Source of the DNA: Lithospermum erythrorhizon | Lineage: Eukaryota > Streptophyta > Magnoliopsida > Boraginales > Boraginaceae | Direction: 5' to 3' | Assembly (NCBI GenBank): GCA_019722365.1 | Contig: JADFUC010001895.1 | Coordinates: forward strand, 248,001-312,000 | Length of the DNA stretch: 64,000 bases | In this document: positions 50,144-64,000 of the stretch, one piece after another | Layout of the letters: every line of letters begins with the position of its first letter | Position numbering within the stretch: position 1 is the stretch's first letter | Notes under the pieces: generated by a model | Database searches by the model: none | What the model saw: only the letters and a program-made list of their open reading frames with translations | Told to the model about the DNA's origin: nothing | Position numbers and translations under genes: made by a program

Positions 50144-51085
50144 GTGGTGTTCATTCATAATAAACGTGCTTGGCTGAATACTCGTTTCGTTTAATTGCAT
50201 CAGATTTTGATCATTTCCCGATTTGTGTGAAAACTCTTGAAGATTATCCTTTCAACGTTCAGGTTAATTGTGGTTCTAGTTAATTGCTTTATGTTATCCA
50301 TATTTCACTATTCAGATAAAAAAAATAGTACTCCGTATTTCACTATTAATAGGCATTTATTTGATGATGGCTTCTTAACGTGCCAAAACTTACCCAAACT
50401 TTGCAGAGTTTGCCTTAATTAAATGAAACAACTACTTTTTTATATACGTATGGTTCTACACTTTGATAGTATAATAATTAAGAAATATGATATTTTTTTT
50501 TACTTGTATATCTTCAATCATAGCAAAATGAAACATTGAAATGAAATATTCAAACTTCCAGAAGTATCACAATGGAAACCACTAACAACCCAATATGATA
50601 TAGTATCACAATGTGGATTATAATCCTAATATGACATAGTATCACAATCACTAATGATCATTACCACTTTCTTTATTCTTCAACATAACTTTGTCAGTTC
50701 AAATGTTTATAGAATGGACATTAAGAGGTTGAGTAGATGCAACAGGTTAACTGTAAACAAGCTTGGGAAGTATAGAAAATAAAATAAATCTATTCTTGCT
50801 TCTACACTTTTTCTTTCTGGGTCCAATAAAAGAAAAATCATGCTATTTCAACTAAGTTCCTATTCATCATCACAAAACTGTTTTGGCACAAGCTAGGTGC
50901 TTCTTCTTCCTATGCAGCTACCAAAAATCATCACCATCATAACATGAAGAATCTTATTCTTTAGTATTTACTCTTCACCACCCAAACTTCTCAGGAGTTT
51001 ACAATGTCACTCAAGGAACACATAAGGCGATAAAGAAGACGACCCAAATACCATCAGTTAAAAACTTGGGAGAGAGTTTGATAAA
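50144..51085. other. RPL3 3' flank and start of duplicated segment
   Basis: RPL3 3' untranslated region, a TACTCCGTA word at 50329-50337 and AT-rich DNA. From about 50680 the text matches 55640-56120, the corresponding flank of the downstream duplicate, so the duplication border lies near here. Confidence 0.5.
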
Positions 51086-53748
51086 TTAAGGCTCCGGCTT
51101 GGAGCTAGATGACTTTTAGCCGGAAGAAAACAGCCGTGCAAACTATCTGTGATTCAAGAGCTAAACAAAACCTAGCCATCCCTTACAAAATCTTCCATGA
51201 CGACTTTGCATCAACGAACTGCATATGATTTGAGAAACAGATGCACATTAATAGAAGTTTAGAAAGTAATGACAATGGCATAGCATGCACAAACTTCAAT
51301 CATAAGATACCTCATTCCCATTTTGATTGTTTTTTGAGTTTGCATAAAATACAAGAAGCCCGTTGGACTTAAAAATGCTGGCTGATAAGCAATGGATAAT
51401 TTGGAAATCATATACGAGGCAAACATAACAATCAAGATGGAAAGGAGGGAGCACTTCACATGATTTCATATTAAACTAGAGAGGTTGTTTCAGATAGCAT
51501 TAGATTTAGTCATAACAGTAATAACACTTATATTTATAAAAGGGCATTTTACCTTGTTGGTTGCATCCCTGTAGAAAGCCTTGATCTCCTCATCAGTAAG
51601 ACCACCCTCTTCAGTGTTTTCCTCCCAGCCTAATGATCGTAGAAAAGCAGCTTCTTCCTCTTCCGAGAAAAAGTTTGAGTTGTAAGTCGAACCATTCTTC
51701 CCACTGTTATGATATTCATGACTATTGCACACGTCAGCCTCGCTGGTCTCAACATCTCTATTCTTAGACAAGTCAACCCCATTTAAATTATTCAACACCA
51801 TGTCTTCTCCACTCTGATGGGAAACAGGAGAAGTTGTATCGTCACCTTCACTAAATTTGTCAGAGAGTGATGTCATATGGCTGGACTCAGGTGCAGAGGA
51901 AGAGTTTGAAATAGATTTCTTCCTCATGAGACTGAAGAAGTCACTTCGGCTCTGAGTATGAGATTGAGAACCGGCTCTCTTGTCCAGCAATGGCAAGACG
52001 TGTTTGCGTTCAGCAGCAGGATGACCAGAATTGATTGGTCCCCTCATAGAATAGGATCCAGCAACTGATTGACAAGCAGCAGGCACAGAACTAGATGTTT
52101 TGCTGCCACTTATCGGGCTTGAGCCATCTTTTGCATCAAGAGGAACACCATTTCGCTCCCGCACTGGTTTGAGGACCTGAAGTTTTCCAATATTAGATGT
52201 CTTTGAAAGATCAGGCTTCACAGACCCACCACGCGGAGAGTGGACGAGCACCGGTTGTCCAATTTTGCTTTTCTGTTTGTCAGGGAGATTGGAAACCTGG
52301 AATGATACACAAATATCAAGCCTATAGGCACATAAACTACAAAATTTGAAGGAAACAAAGAGAATGGAGTTATCTATAATTATGAGAGAAGTGCTGGGAG
52401 AAAGAATGTAGTAATACATGGCAATGATTAAAATTATTTAGTAAACGGAGAAAGTATGTTCTCATTGCATGTGTTAGTTATAATAGCCATGAAGAAGATC
52501 CCAGGTTCATATACCACAAGCCATGCTATCAGCTGATCAGCAAAATGACAAGCACTACAATGATATACCGAAGGAAAAACTTCATTGCCAAGAATAATTT
52601 AAATTAAAAGTAAATAAAAAAGAAATGATTTACCAAGGCCTTCGGCAATGAAGGTGTTACGGGAATCAATTGTCGAGATTGTTTGATAGCCAACTCCTGT
52701 CTCTGAGATTCAGTGGACAACTACAATGATAAAAGAAATGAAACTATAACCATAACTTCACAATCTATCTAAATCGAAACAGGTATGGAGGTATGAAAGA
52801 TACCTGTGGAGGTGTTTGAACGTGAGGCGGACCATGAGCCACTGTCTCAGCCATGCTAGGACCTGTCAATATGTTTGAAGACACAGAAGGCAAACTAGGA
52901 GCAGCTGGTTTTGTTGACAATGGGCCAGCTTCACTACTTCTAACAACCCCAGGCACTTCTGCCAAAGCAGATGTCCACTTATCGCTACCTATCATAGCTG
53001 AAGCAGCCACTGGAAAGCTATGAATGGCTGGACTCAAGCCAGGGGAAATAACTCTTTTAATTTCATTGGCTGCTAACTTTTCCTCCTCTCCAAGTGAAGG
53101 GAAGTCTCTTTCAAATGAGACTTTGTGCATTGGAAACCGTGCTCCTACTACGATTAGCATCAGTACTCTTAAATTTGTAGACACCATTTGATCCAGTTTC
53201 CACTTTCCTAGGCCATGCCTCACCGCGTTGATCAGAGATCATAGATTGCGATCTCCTTAAATTCTTCCTCTCAACTCTATTTAAAATATTACTCCCCAGG
53301 TGATCAGAGTAATCCAGAAGCCTGGAGTCTCCCAAGGTGCCTATCTTTAATAGGATCGCATATCACCATCCCAATCCCTATCACGCTGATTCCTACTGAA
53401 ACTGCTGGACGTCCGAACCTTATCAGAACCATTAATTGCTGAGACTCCGGCCCAGTATGAAGATGTTATTCTCTCAGTAGCAGATGATCGTTTTATATTC
53501 TGATCATAATTGCTAAACGAATTCTTCCTCACAACCTTTGACTTAAGATGATCATCTATAGAAACAAACAAAATATTAAGAAAGCCCAGTATAGTAAAAA
53601 ATGAAAATGTTGAACATTCAATAAAGTATAAGCATTACATACCGGATAGCAAAGAAGATAGCCTTAAGGAGGTTGACCCAGTACCGACAGAAACATTTCC
53701 ACTGCTCCTCAACCACTGCGGCACAAGTGTGGGCTCACTTTTGTCCAT
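51086..53748 (-). pseudogene. Broken tandem copy of a plant-specific unknown gene
   Basis: Same five-exon layout as the intact gene at 56127-58978. Exon 1 (53748 to about 53644) starts MDKSEPTLVPQWLRSSGN. Exon 3 (about 52720-52634) and exon 4 (about 52300-51553) are fully open and strongly similar, including SDFFSLMRKKSISNSS and EEEEAAFLRSLGWEENTEEG. Exon 2 (about 53559-52802) is split into three frames: TAA and TAG follow GDMRSY near 53345, and the frame changes again near 53130 between VSNAQ and HKVSFERDFPS. Exon 5 has TAA at 51183-51185 where the intact copy has CAA (KILQGMPRF), removing 32 C-terminal residues. Three independent lesions argue for a pseudogene. Most of the protein would be lost even if transcribed. 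Confidence 0.78.
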
Positions 53749-56126
53749 AATTAGTAACAAACAGCATCACAGAGCAATAAAGGTGAAATGAACTAAGTTG
53801 TTTTCATCATTACTAAGAACTGACATTGTCCTCCATGTGTCAATACTAGTGATAATCATATCATGTGACTAAATCATCACGATGCCACCAGCATTTAATG
53901 AAAAAATTATCTAATCCTCAAATTTATTTCCCCAAGTCCTCTGAAGAGATATATCACCTTGATCACTTGGATTCAATGTGACCAATCAAGAACCTGAGTT
54001 CAAAACCTACCTCCGGAGAAACCTATCCCACAAATCGCTCCACTAAATACAAATGCGTCGGATGTTAGTTAGGGTTTCTTGTTTCTCTCTCTCCACTTCA
54101 GCTCTAATTAGTCAGACAACACCTCCTACCCTCAGCCAGCAAGAACCATACGTTCAATAAAAAGATTACGATACTGAAAACTAAAAGGGTCAGCAAGACC
54201 CTTTGTTTTCAATCACAAACCTCAGTTAGCCGCTAAACCGTAAACCAAACTAAGCCATAAAACCAGGTGAGGTCATTATATGAATCTGGCGTCTGCAATT
54301 GTACCGACCGTAATCAAACCCAAAACCCAATAAATCAATTTTCTCAATACCCTATCATCCTAACCCCAAAACATCATCAAATCAACGCAAATTTAAATCA
54401 GTAGCCAGATAATAAAACTCAATTTAAACAAAAGGGTTCCCACCAATTTCTCTAAAAATAACTATAAAATCATATATATCACTTGATGATATAAAATAAA
54501 CGAGGGCAACAAAAAGATTGAATTTTTATTGCAACTAACCAAGAACCAAAGCAATTGATGATATATTGAGATCCTGACAAATTTAGCTGCAAATTAAGCG
54601 ATATTTTCACTCAGTCCCGTAATTTAAGGCAATACAATGTTGAAAATTCACAAAATCTCAAAACCAAATTGTTTTTCCTCAAATTTTTCCCCAAATTAGT
54701 TGAAATTGAGTGAATGTGAAGAAGATTATGGTGTGAGATATTGAAGAATGGTTAAGTATTATCAAATTTGTGGAGAATAAGGTTAGAAACTTAGGATACA
54801 TAAATATGTAATGAATGTGTTGTTGATGTGAAGTAGGACTCTATTAGGATTCCAAACTTGCGTTTTCTATAGGGCTCAACGACTTCTCAATTACCCTCGA
54901 AGCTCGACTCCGTTTAAATTGAATCAAATCATGAGTTAATCTTCAATCTCGATAGTTTTGAAATTGGAGAATCACTTTCATTGCTCTACGGTTTTTATAG
55001 TTGCTATTGGACCCGAACAAATTTACAAGGTCTTGAAACTTCGGATCGTACATTGAGTAAATTTGCGAGATCATTGATTTTCACACCTTCTAAATTTGAG
55101 AACCACTTTGTTGGCTTGATTCTCTTATAATTTCAATTGGACATAACGAATTCTCATTCGGGATCGTGTGAGTTGAGGTTTAAACCTAAGGAACCCAGTT
55201 GAATTGAGTTGAAAGCTGAGTCTCTAGAGAAGAAGATGTCAATGCGACAGTTCATCGACTAGATGTTTTTATATTATTAATATATACTTATTTAACTAAT
55301 ATATGCTTAGATATACAATATCCTGTATTTTTTCTTGTTACAAATTTCTCGCAATTTTAATATTGATTTTTGTTATAGTTTTGCTATGAACTTTAACATA
55401 GAATTCGTGCTAAACTACATGTACACTATCTCCTAATGTTGGATTAAGTGAAATATATTTATGCCTATCAGGACTAGATGTGAGACAAAATAAAGTTGAT
55501 CAATTGAAGGCAAGTTTCAGGACTGCAAATAGAACTATCTCAACTCGACAATAACTCTATAAAAACAATGAGGTGAGACTGGAATGGGCTGGGTAGTCAA
55601 CAATACAACTGAGGTATATTAAACTCTCTAGTATATTTTGACACTAACTTGTGAATGAATGAATTAGGTGAATTAGAGAATAGGAAATAGGAAATGGCAA
55701 GGTAGACATTTCAAAAGCATATAGAGATAATAAAATGAAACTATCCTTTCTTCTATTCTCTTCTTTGTGTCCAATAAACAAGCCACATTCAATTTGACGT
55801 AAACACCTAATTGATCACCACAAAACTCACTGCCCAGAATTTCAGAACATAAATGAGCCAGCTAACTTACTTCTATGCAACTATCTGAATCTTAAGCCCC
55901 AAAAAATTGTAGCAGAAGAGGTCAAAGTATAAAAAATTATCATCACTAGACCATCAGCAAAACTTATTCTTTACTATTTACTTCATCACCCTTGCATTCC
56001 TTCAACAGCCCGCCTGATCAGGACTTCACAATATCCCTGAAGGAACGAGAAGTGATAAAAAGATGACCGGGAATTTTTCACCATCAGTGAAGAACTCGGC
56101 CAGACCGCCTCCTTAAGTTTGGTGAA
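53749..56126. other. Spacer between duplicates
   Basis: 5' flank of the broken copy, matching in part the 58979-60060 flank of the intact copy (for example the shared AACAGCATCAC word just before both starts), then the 3' flank of the intact copy. A non-coding first exon and intron are likely in 53749-54790, because leader-type sequence continues to about 54700. No other gene seen. Confidence 0.5.
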
Positions 56127-58978
56127 TTAAGACTCCAGCTTGGAGCTAGAGTTCAATCCAGAAGAGATACCAGCAACGCTACCAATCTGAGATTCAAGAG
56201 CTAAAAGAAACCTAGGCATCCCTTGTAGAATCTTCCACGACGGCTTTGAGTTGATGTACTGCATTACATAGGTGAAAAGCAATCACATCAATAGAAGAAA
56301 CTAAAGCAATTAAAGATAAGGCAGTGTAAATTCTTCGAAAATGTGTGTTTACCTTGGTGACATCCTTGTAGAAAGCATTGATCTCCTCATCAGTAAGACC
56401 ACCCTCCTCAGTATTTTCCTCCCAGCCTAGTGAGCGCAGAAAAGAAGCTTCTTCCTCTTCTGAGAAAAAACTGGAGTTGCAAGTAGAACCATTCTTCTTA
56501 CTGTTAAGAGATTCACCCCCATTGCAAGAGTGGCCATCGCTGACCTTTGCATTTGTGTACTCAAATGACTTTATGCTATGTATGTTAGCCAATACCCCAA
56601 CCTTGCCACTATGATCGGTAACAGGCAAAGCCGCATCTTCACCTTCACCAAGTTTTTTATCAGATGCTGATATAACAGGACCAGACTCAGGAGCAGGGGA
56701 TGAGTTAGAAATCGACTTCTTCCTCATAAGGCTGAAGAAGTCATTTCGACTCTGAGTCTGAGATTGAGAAGCGGCTCTTTTCTCTAGCAATGGCAAGAGA
56801 TGGTTGCGTTCAGCAGCAGGATGACCAGAATTATTTACTTGGGCTCTCACAGAAGAGGATCCAGCAACTGAGTGTGTAGCAGCAGGCACAGAACTAACTG
56901 TTCTGCTATCCCTCTTGGGGCTCAAGTTGTCCATTGGAGGAAGAGAATCACCATTTCTCTCTCTAACTGGTTTGAGAACTTGAAGCTTTCCAATGCTAGA
57001 TGTCTTGGAAAGATCAGGTTTCGCGGACCCACCACGTGGAGAATGAATCAGATGTGGCTGTCCAGTTTTGGCTTTCGGTTTTTCTGGGGGGTTGGGAACC
57101 TAAAATGACATTCAGAAATCAGAACTTTAATAGCCAAAACAAAACGAAAAACAAAGACACGTGAAAATATGTGAGCAGTGCAATAATTTTGAAGATAAAT
57201 TGCAATCATTCAAATTATCAGTAAAACATGATATGCATGTTAGTTACAAAAGCAAAAAATATCCGTGTCCAGAAGTCATAAACTCTGCCATTCTGAAGCC
57301 AAAATCCGGCATCCTTGGGGTATAATGAATAAAAAGCAAGCACGTCCAACAAGAAGAAACGAAAACAGAGAGGTGGACACAGAAAGCAGTAAATTAATAA
57401 TGGGAGCAAAACAACGAAGGAATACAAGTCTATATGAAATAATGAAACAAGGAATACATGTCAAATGTTGTGTATTGAGTGCCTGCTTCAAGCCTATATG
57501 AAACTAGGAATACAGCACCTCTATAATTAATGTACCTAAACACAGTACCTTCTGTTGTTATTTAAAATACAACATCAGTAACCCATAGATTAGTTCTAGG
57601 ATGGAATATTCTAATTTAAACATAATTTAAAGTAAAGATCATCTACTGCTTCCAGATCAAATATTCCAATTTGAAAAATGACTTAAAGTAAAAGAACTAC
57701 TGCATTCAAATACTGATGTAGCACTCACGGAATCATAGCCCCTTCTTTCTATATTGAACAAAAATTCAAGATAGAAGTTCAAAATAAATTTACCAAAGCT
57801 TTAGGTGCTGAGGGTGTCACAGGAATCAACTGCCGGGATTGTTTGATAGCCAGCTCCTGCCTCTGAGATTCAGTGGATAACTGAAACGATACAAAAAAAA
57901 AAATTATACTTGAATAACTCGCATCTTCTTCAAATAATCTGTAATTTTTCAAAAGATGGCAAAACTACCTGGGGAGTTGTCTTCACACGAGGTGGAAGGT
58001 GTGCAACTGTTTCAGCCATACTAAGACCAGTTGATATGCTTGAATCCATAGTTGGTGAACCTGGAGCATGTGCTTTAGCAGATACACCAGTTCCATTCGT
58101 TTTAACTAACCCAGGCACTTCTGCTAGAGCATGTGCTTTAGCAGATACACCAGTTCCATTTGTTTTAACTAACCCCGGCACTTCTGCTAGAGCTGACGTC
58201 CACTTATCACTTCTTATCATAGCTGAAGCAGACACTGGAAAGGTATGAATGGAAGGAGTTAGGCAAGGAGAAGGGACTCTTCTAATCTCAGAAGCTGCTA
58301 ATTTTTCCTCCAGTGAAGGAAAATCCTGTTCAAATGAAGCTTTGTGCAGAAGAACGTTATCTGAAGCACGATTACCATTGTTATTACTAATCTTGTAGGC
58401 ACTTTTTGATCCAGCCTCCACATTTCTAGGCAATGTTTCATCTCGTTGATCAGAAATCACAGAATGCAATCTCCTTAAGCTTTTTCTCTCAACTCTATAT
58501 GATGAATTATTCCCCAACGAGTCAGAGAAATCACGTCGCCTGAAGTCTTCCAAAATTGTTCTATCTTTGTTACCTGATTCATATACACTATCATTCGAAT
58601 CCCGGTCATGGTGATTCTTGCAGAAAATATTGGATGTCCGCAAGTTAACCGAACCATTATTACTAAAACTCCGCCGGAAATGTGGAGATTTTACTCTCTC
58701 AGAAGCAGATGATCGCCCTAGATTCTGATCATTAGTACTTGATGAATTCTTCCTTACAACCTTTGGTGTTCCATAATCATCTATAGAAACAAAAAGACGT
58801 GAATTAAGGATGGTATAGACAAAATCAATACACTTGTAAACTTAACTGACCAGGTGGAAAACATACCAGAACGCAAGGAAGATGATGACAAGTGGTTGAT
58901 CGAACTTCCATTTCCAGATACACTTCCGTTGCTCCTCAACCACTGTGGCACAAGCGTGGGCTCATTTTTGTCCATCAT
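56127..58978 (-). CDS. Plant-specific protein of unknown function, 629 aa
   Basis: Five minus-strand exons (58978-58867, 58780-57969, 57880-57794, 57099-56353, 56258-56127) join in frame. I do not recognise a named family. The N-terminus MMDKNEPTLVPQWLRSNGSV is followed by a long hydrophilic, Ser/Arg-rich, probably disordered region. Conserved islands against the broken copy are SFEQDFPSLEEK and SDKWTSALAEVP, then QRQELAIKQSRQLIPVTPS and HSPRGGSAKPDLSKTSSIGK. FFSLMRKKSIS, a possible phosphosite, and the acidic EEEEASFLRSLGWEENTEEG follow, with a GLTDEEINAFYKDV helix. The C-terminus is PSWKILQGMPRF...SSKLES. No signal peptide, membrane segment or catalytic motif is seen. A regulatory or scaffold protein of nucleus or cytosol is the best guess. 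Exon 2 holds a perfect in-frame 63-bp duplication. Confidence 0.82.
58066..58191 (-). repeat. In-frame 63-bp tandem duplication in coding exon
   Basis: Units 58066-58128 and 58129-58191 differ at two silent positions (C/T and A/C). Each encodes 21 residues, ALAEVPGLVKTNGTGVSAKAH with one flanking residue. The broken paralogue has only one copy, so the duplication arose after the gene pair split. Its reading frame is kept because 63 is a multiple of three. Confidence 0.93.
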
Positions 58979-61130
58979 TAATATTGAACAGCATCACGAG
59001 GTAGTAAAGGCGAAAACAACTAACTTATCATCTCCCTTACTAATCCCCACAAGTAACACCCACATGCCATCACTAAATAGTCACACCTTATCTCCAAATC
59101 AATAACCACAATTAATCCAAAAAACTAAATGCAAAAAGTCGATCAATGCAATTCTACAAATGGAGAATCCTAATTCCAAACTAACTCAATGCAAATGCCG
59201 ATCAAAGTGTAAAGTTACTTCCCTCCAAAGGCAAAGGAGGGCTATCCTCGATTACTAAATAGAATGCGACAAATGAAGAATCCGAATTCAAAAACCAATC
59301 GGACAAATACCTATTAAAACCACAATGCCGATGTAACTATAGTTCTTTTATTCGCTCTCTAAACCTACCAAAGTTTTAAGAAACCTCACCAAAACTACTA
59401 ACCTCAGTCAGCAAGAACGTGCTTTAATCAAAATTTTCGCTCCTGAAAACTAAAACACCCAACAAGGTCCCTCCTTTTCGATGAAAATGCTCCAATTAAA
59501 CAACAATAAAACTATAATCAATACCCTAACCTCATTAAACCAATGTTCTCAACATCCATAATCCAACTCAATCATCCCAGAATCCATACCATTACCACAT
59601 AAACGCCAAAAATAATCGATACCCACAAAATTATATCCAAAACTAAATAAGAATTTCACCACTTTCAGCAATTTAACCAAAAAAATAATCAGGGTTGTCT
59701 CTGTGTGTGTTCTTTATAAAATAGACAAGGCCAATTAAAAAATTATATATAAATAAATAAAAGCTAACCCTTCAATGAAATATTGTAGACACTACACTAC
59801 CTCCAAAAACTAGCCAATAATTTCAATTTAATATTATATGATAATATTATCAAAAGATACAAAAAATTCCAATAATTGTTCCCAGAAATTCTTGTATTTT
59901 TTTGCTGTGATTAATTACGTTGAGTTATTATCTTGCAATTATAGCAAATAGTTTATGAATGAATTTGTGGGATTTGTGAGAAGCAAAAATAACAAATAGT
60001 TTATGAAGAATACAATAAAAAGTAGGGTACAATATTGTTATTGTGTAGTAGTTTACCAGAAATTTAGCATCCAAAATTATAGTTTGTGTTGGACATCTTA
60101 ATTTCTTCTTTGGGCTTTGTGGTCATATTTACCAAAATTTAATTTTGTAAATATTCATAACTAAATATCTCTTTTTTTATAATAAGTATATATGCATCAT
60201 AATAAATCGTAATTTTCGTTAATAAACAAATTCATCTAGTTTAGTGAATACATTTATGCATGCAAAATTATTGATATTTTTAAATCATAGTTTTAAGGCT
60301 AATTAATCGTTTGCCCCAGGCTATGTTTTATTCTCAATTTATCTCGCAGATTATCGCAATCTTTTCGAGAACGTAACTGTCTTTTGTCTTTCGTTTACAT
60401 ATGAAGTATGAGCTATGTTTTTATTTCGGTTTATCACTTGAATTATCACAATCTTTTCGAGCATGCTCTTCTCTTTTCTATCTTTTATCTTTTCGGATCT
60501 GCATGTCATAATGCTTTTAACATTGCTTTTCGTCTCGTTTTTAAATTTAAAAATTTAAATGGTATTTTATCACTGCTTATTCACCAATTCTTATATATTC
60601 GTCTTGATTCACTTTAATAAGTTGATTCAAAGGATTAACTTCATTGATGATTCACTTCAATCCAACTATATCATAATTTAATACCCATTTTATACATTCG
60701 TTTGTATCTTCGAAAAAAAAAACTCATGTCTCCCGTAACTTTAATTGCCATGTGTATGTGTAACATCCATTTTATAGATGTTTTATGTTTTAAATCGTAT
60801 TAATCACATATTTTTCCAACAAAACAAAGAATTAAACCTCTATACACAAATCAACCGATATTATTACTAACAAATTGATTCTGCAAAGAAAACAGTTTAA
60901 TTCTAAACAACCATTATTGGGATCAATATAAAATGGTAGCATACAAGTTTGGAAGTTCAAGTCTATGATCCACAAAGCTATAATGCTTTCAACCCCCCCA
61001 GACCAGATCAAGAAAATGAAAAATAAAAAAGAAGAATAAATATTCAAAAGGACCTTAGATGCTTCTCCCCCCCTAGTGATCAGAGTCATCAGACACACCC
61101 TTGACCCTTCAGGATCAGACAAAACTCAAC
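58979..61130. other. 5' flank of the intact copy and MSI1 3' flank
   Basis: Probable leader exon and intron of the 629-aa gene up to about 60060, then AT-rich spacer, then the 3' untranslated region of MSI1 near 60830-61130. No additional gene recognised; the ORF at 60408-60617 has no family text. Confidence 0.5.

Positions 61131-64000
<2,870 letters not shown>

Overview
This window is plant nuclear DNA, almost certainly from a eudicot. The genes have many short, AT-rich GT-AG introns, the spacers are AT-rich, and the gene families are typical of flowering plants: a mitochondrial-type P-class PPR protein, a group A bZIP, a GDSL lipase, COP9 signalosome subunit 8, MSI1 and a pollen-allergen Ole e 6-like peptide. 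The species cannot be named from sequence alone. No bacterial features, CRISPR arrays, rRNA or convincing tRNA genes were seen.

Layout. 0.3-5.2 kb (+): a decayed copy of the COPII coat gene SEC31, with its WD40 exons still open and its 3' half broken. 5.2-11.2 kb: AT-rich spacer with one small unexplained ORF (6.4 kb) and two small inverted-repeat elements near 8.2-8.5 kb. 11.2-13.0 kb (-): a broken pheophytinase (PPH) copy. 14.7-16.2 kb (-): an intact RNA polymerase II subunit RPB11 gene. 16.2-20.5 kb: repeat-rich spacer with a pair of roughly 250-bp direct repeats about 2.4 kb apart. 20.5-23.1 kb (+): a UBP24-like deubiquitinase lacking only its first few codons. 24.2-26.0 kb (+): a GDSL lipase. 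26.8-27.3 kb (+): a small Ole e 6-type cysteine-rich secreted peptide. 29.6-31.9 kb (-): a GBF4/ABI5-like bZIP, divergent from an intronless FAS1 (fasciclin-like) gene at 32.8-33.8 kb (+). 35.2-36.9 kb (-): an intronless PPR gene. 40.4-42.3 kb (-): a complete CSN8 gene.

42.4-47.3 kb is a transposon graveyard. It holds a degenerate hAT transposase, a second DNA-element-like block flanked by GGTACC-centred subterminal repeats, minisatellites and GC-rich scraps. 48.4-50.1 kb (+): a complete ribosomal protein L3 gene with a textbook site II plus telo-box promoter. 51.1-60 kb (-): a tandem segmental duplication of a plant-specific gene of unknown function; the 56.1-59.0 kb copy is intact (629 aa) and the 51.1-53.7 kb copy is broken. 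61.1-64.0 kb (-): the 3' part of MSI1, running off the window.

Exon boundaries given for the intact genes were checked by reading frame and exon-length sums, and each adds up to a whole number of codons. The genes do not form an operon or obvious cluster. They are a normal mix of housekeeping genes (RPB11, RPL3, CSN8, MSI1, UBP24) and accessory genes. I found no convincing new biological system. The most useful second looks are the tandem gene/pseudogene pair with its internal 21-residue duplication, the intron duplication that carries a splice acceptor region in UBP24, the composite transposon region at 42-47 kb, and the repeated TACTCCGTA word.
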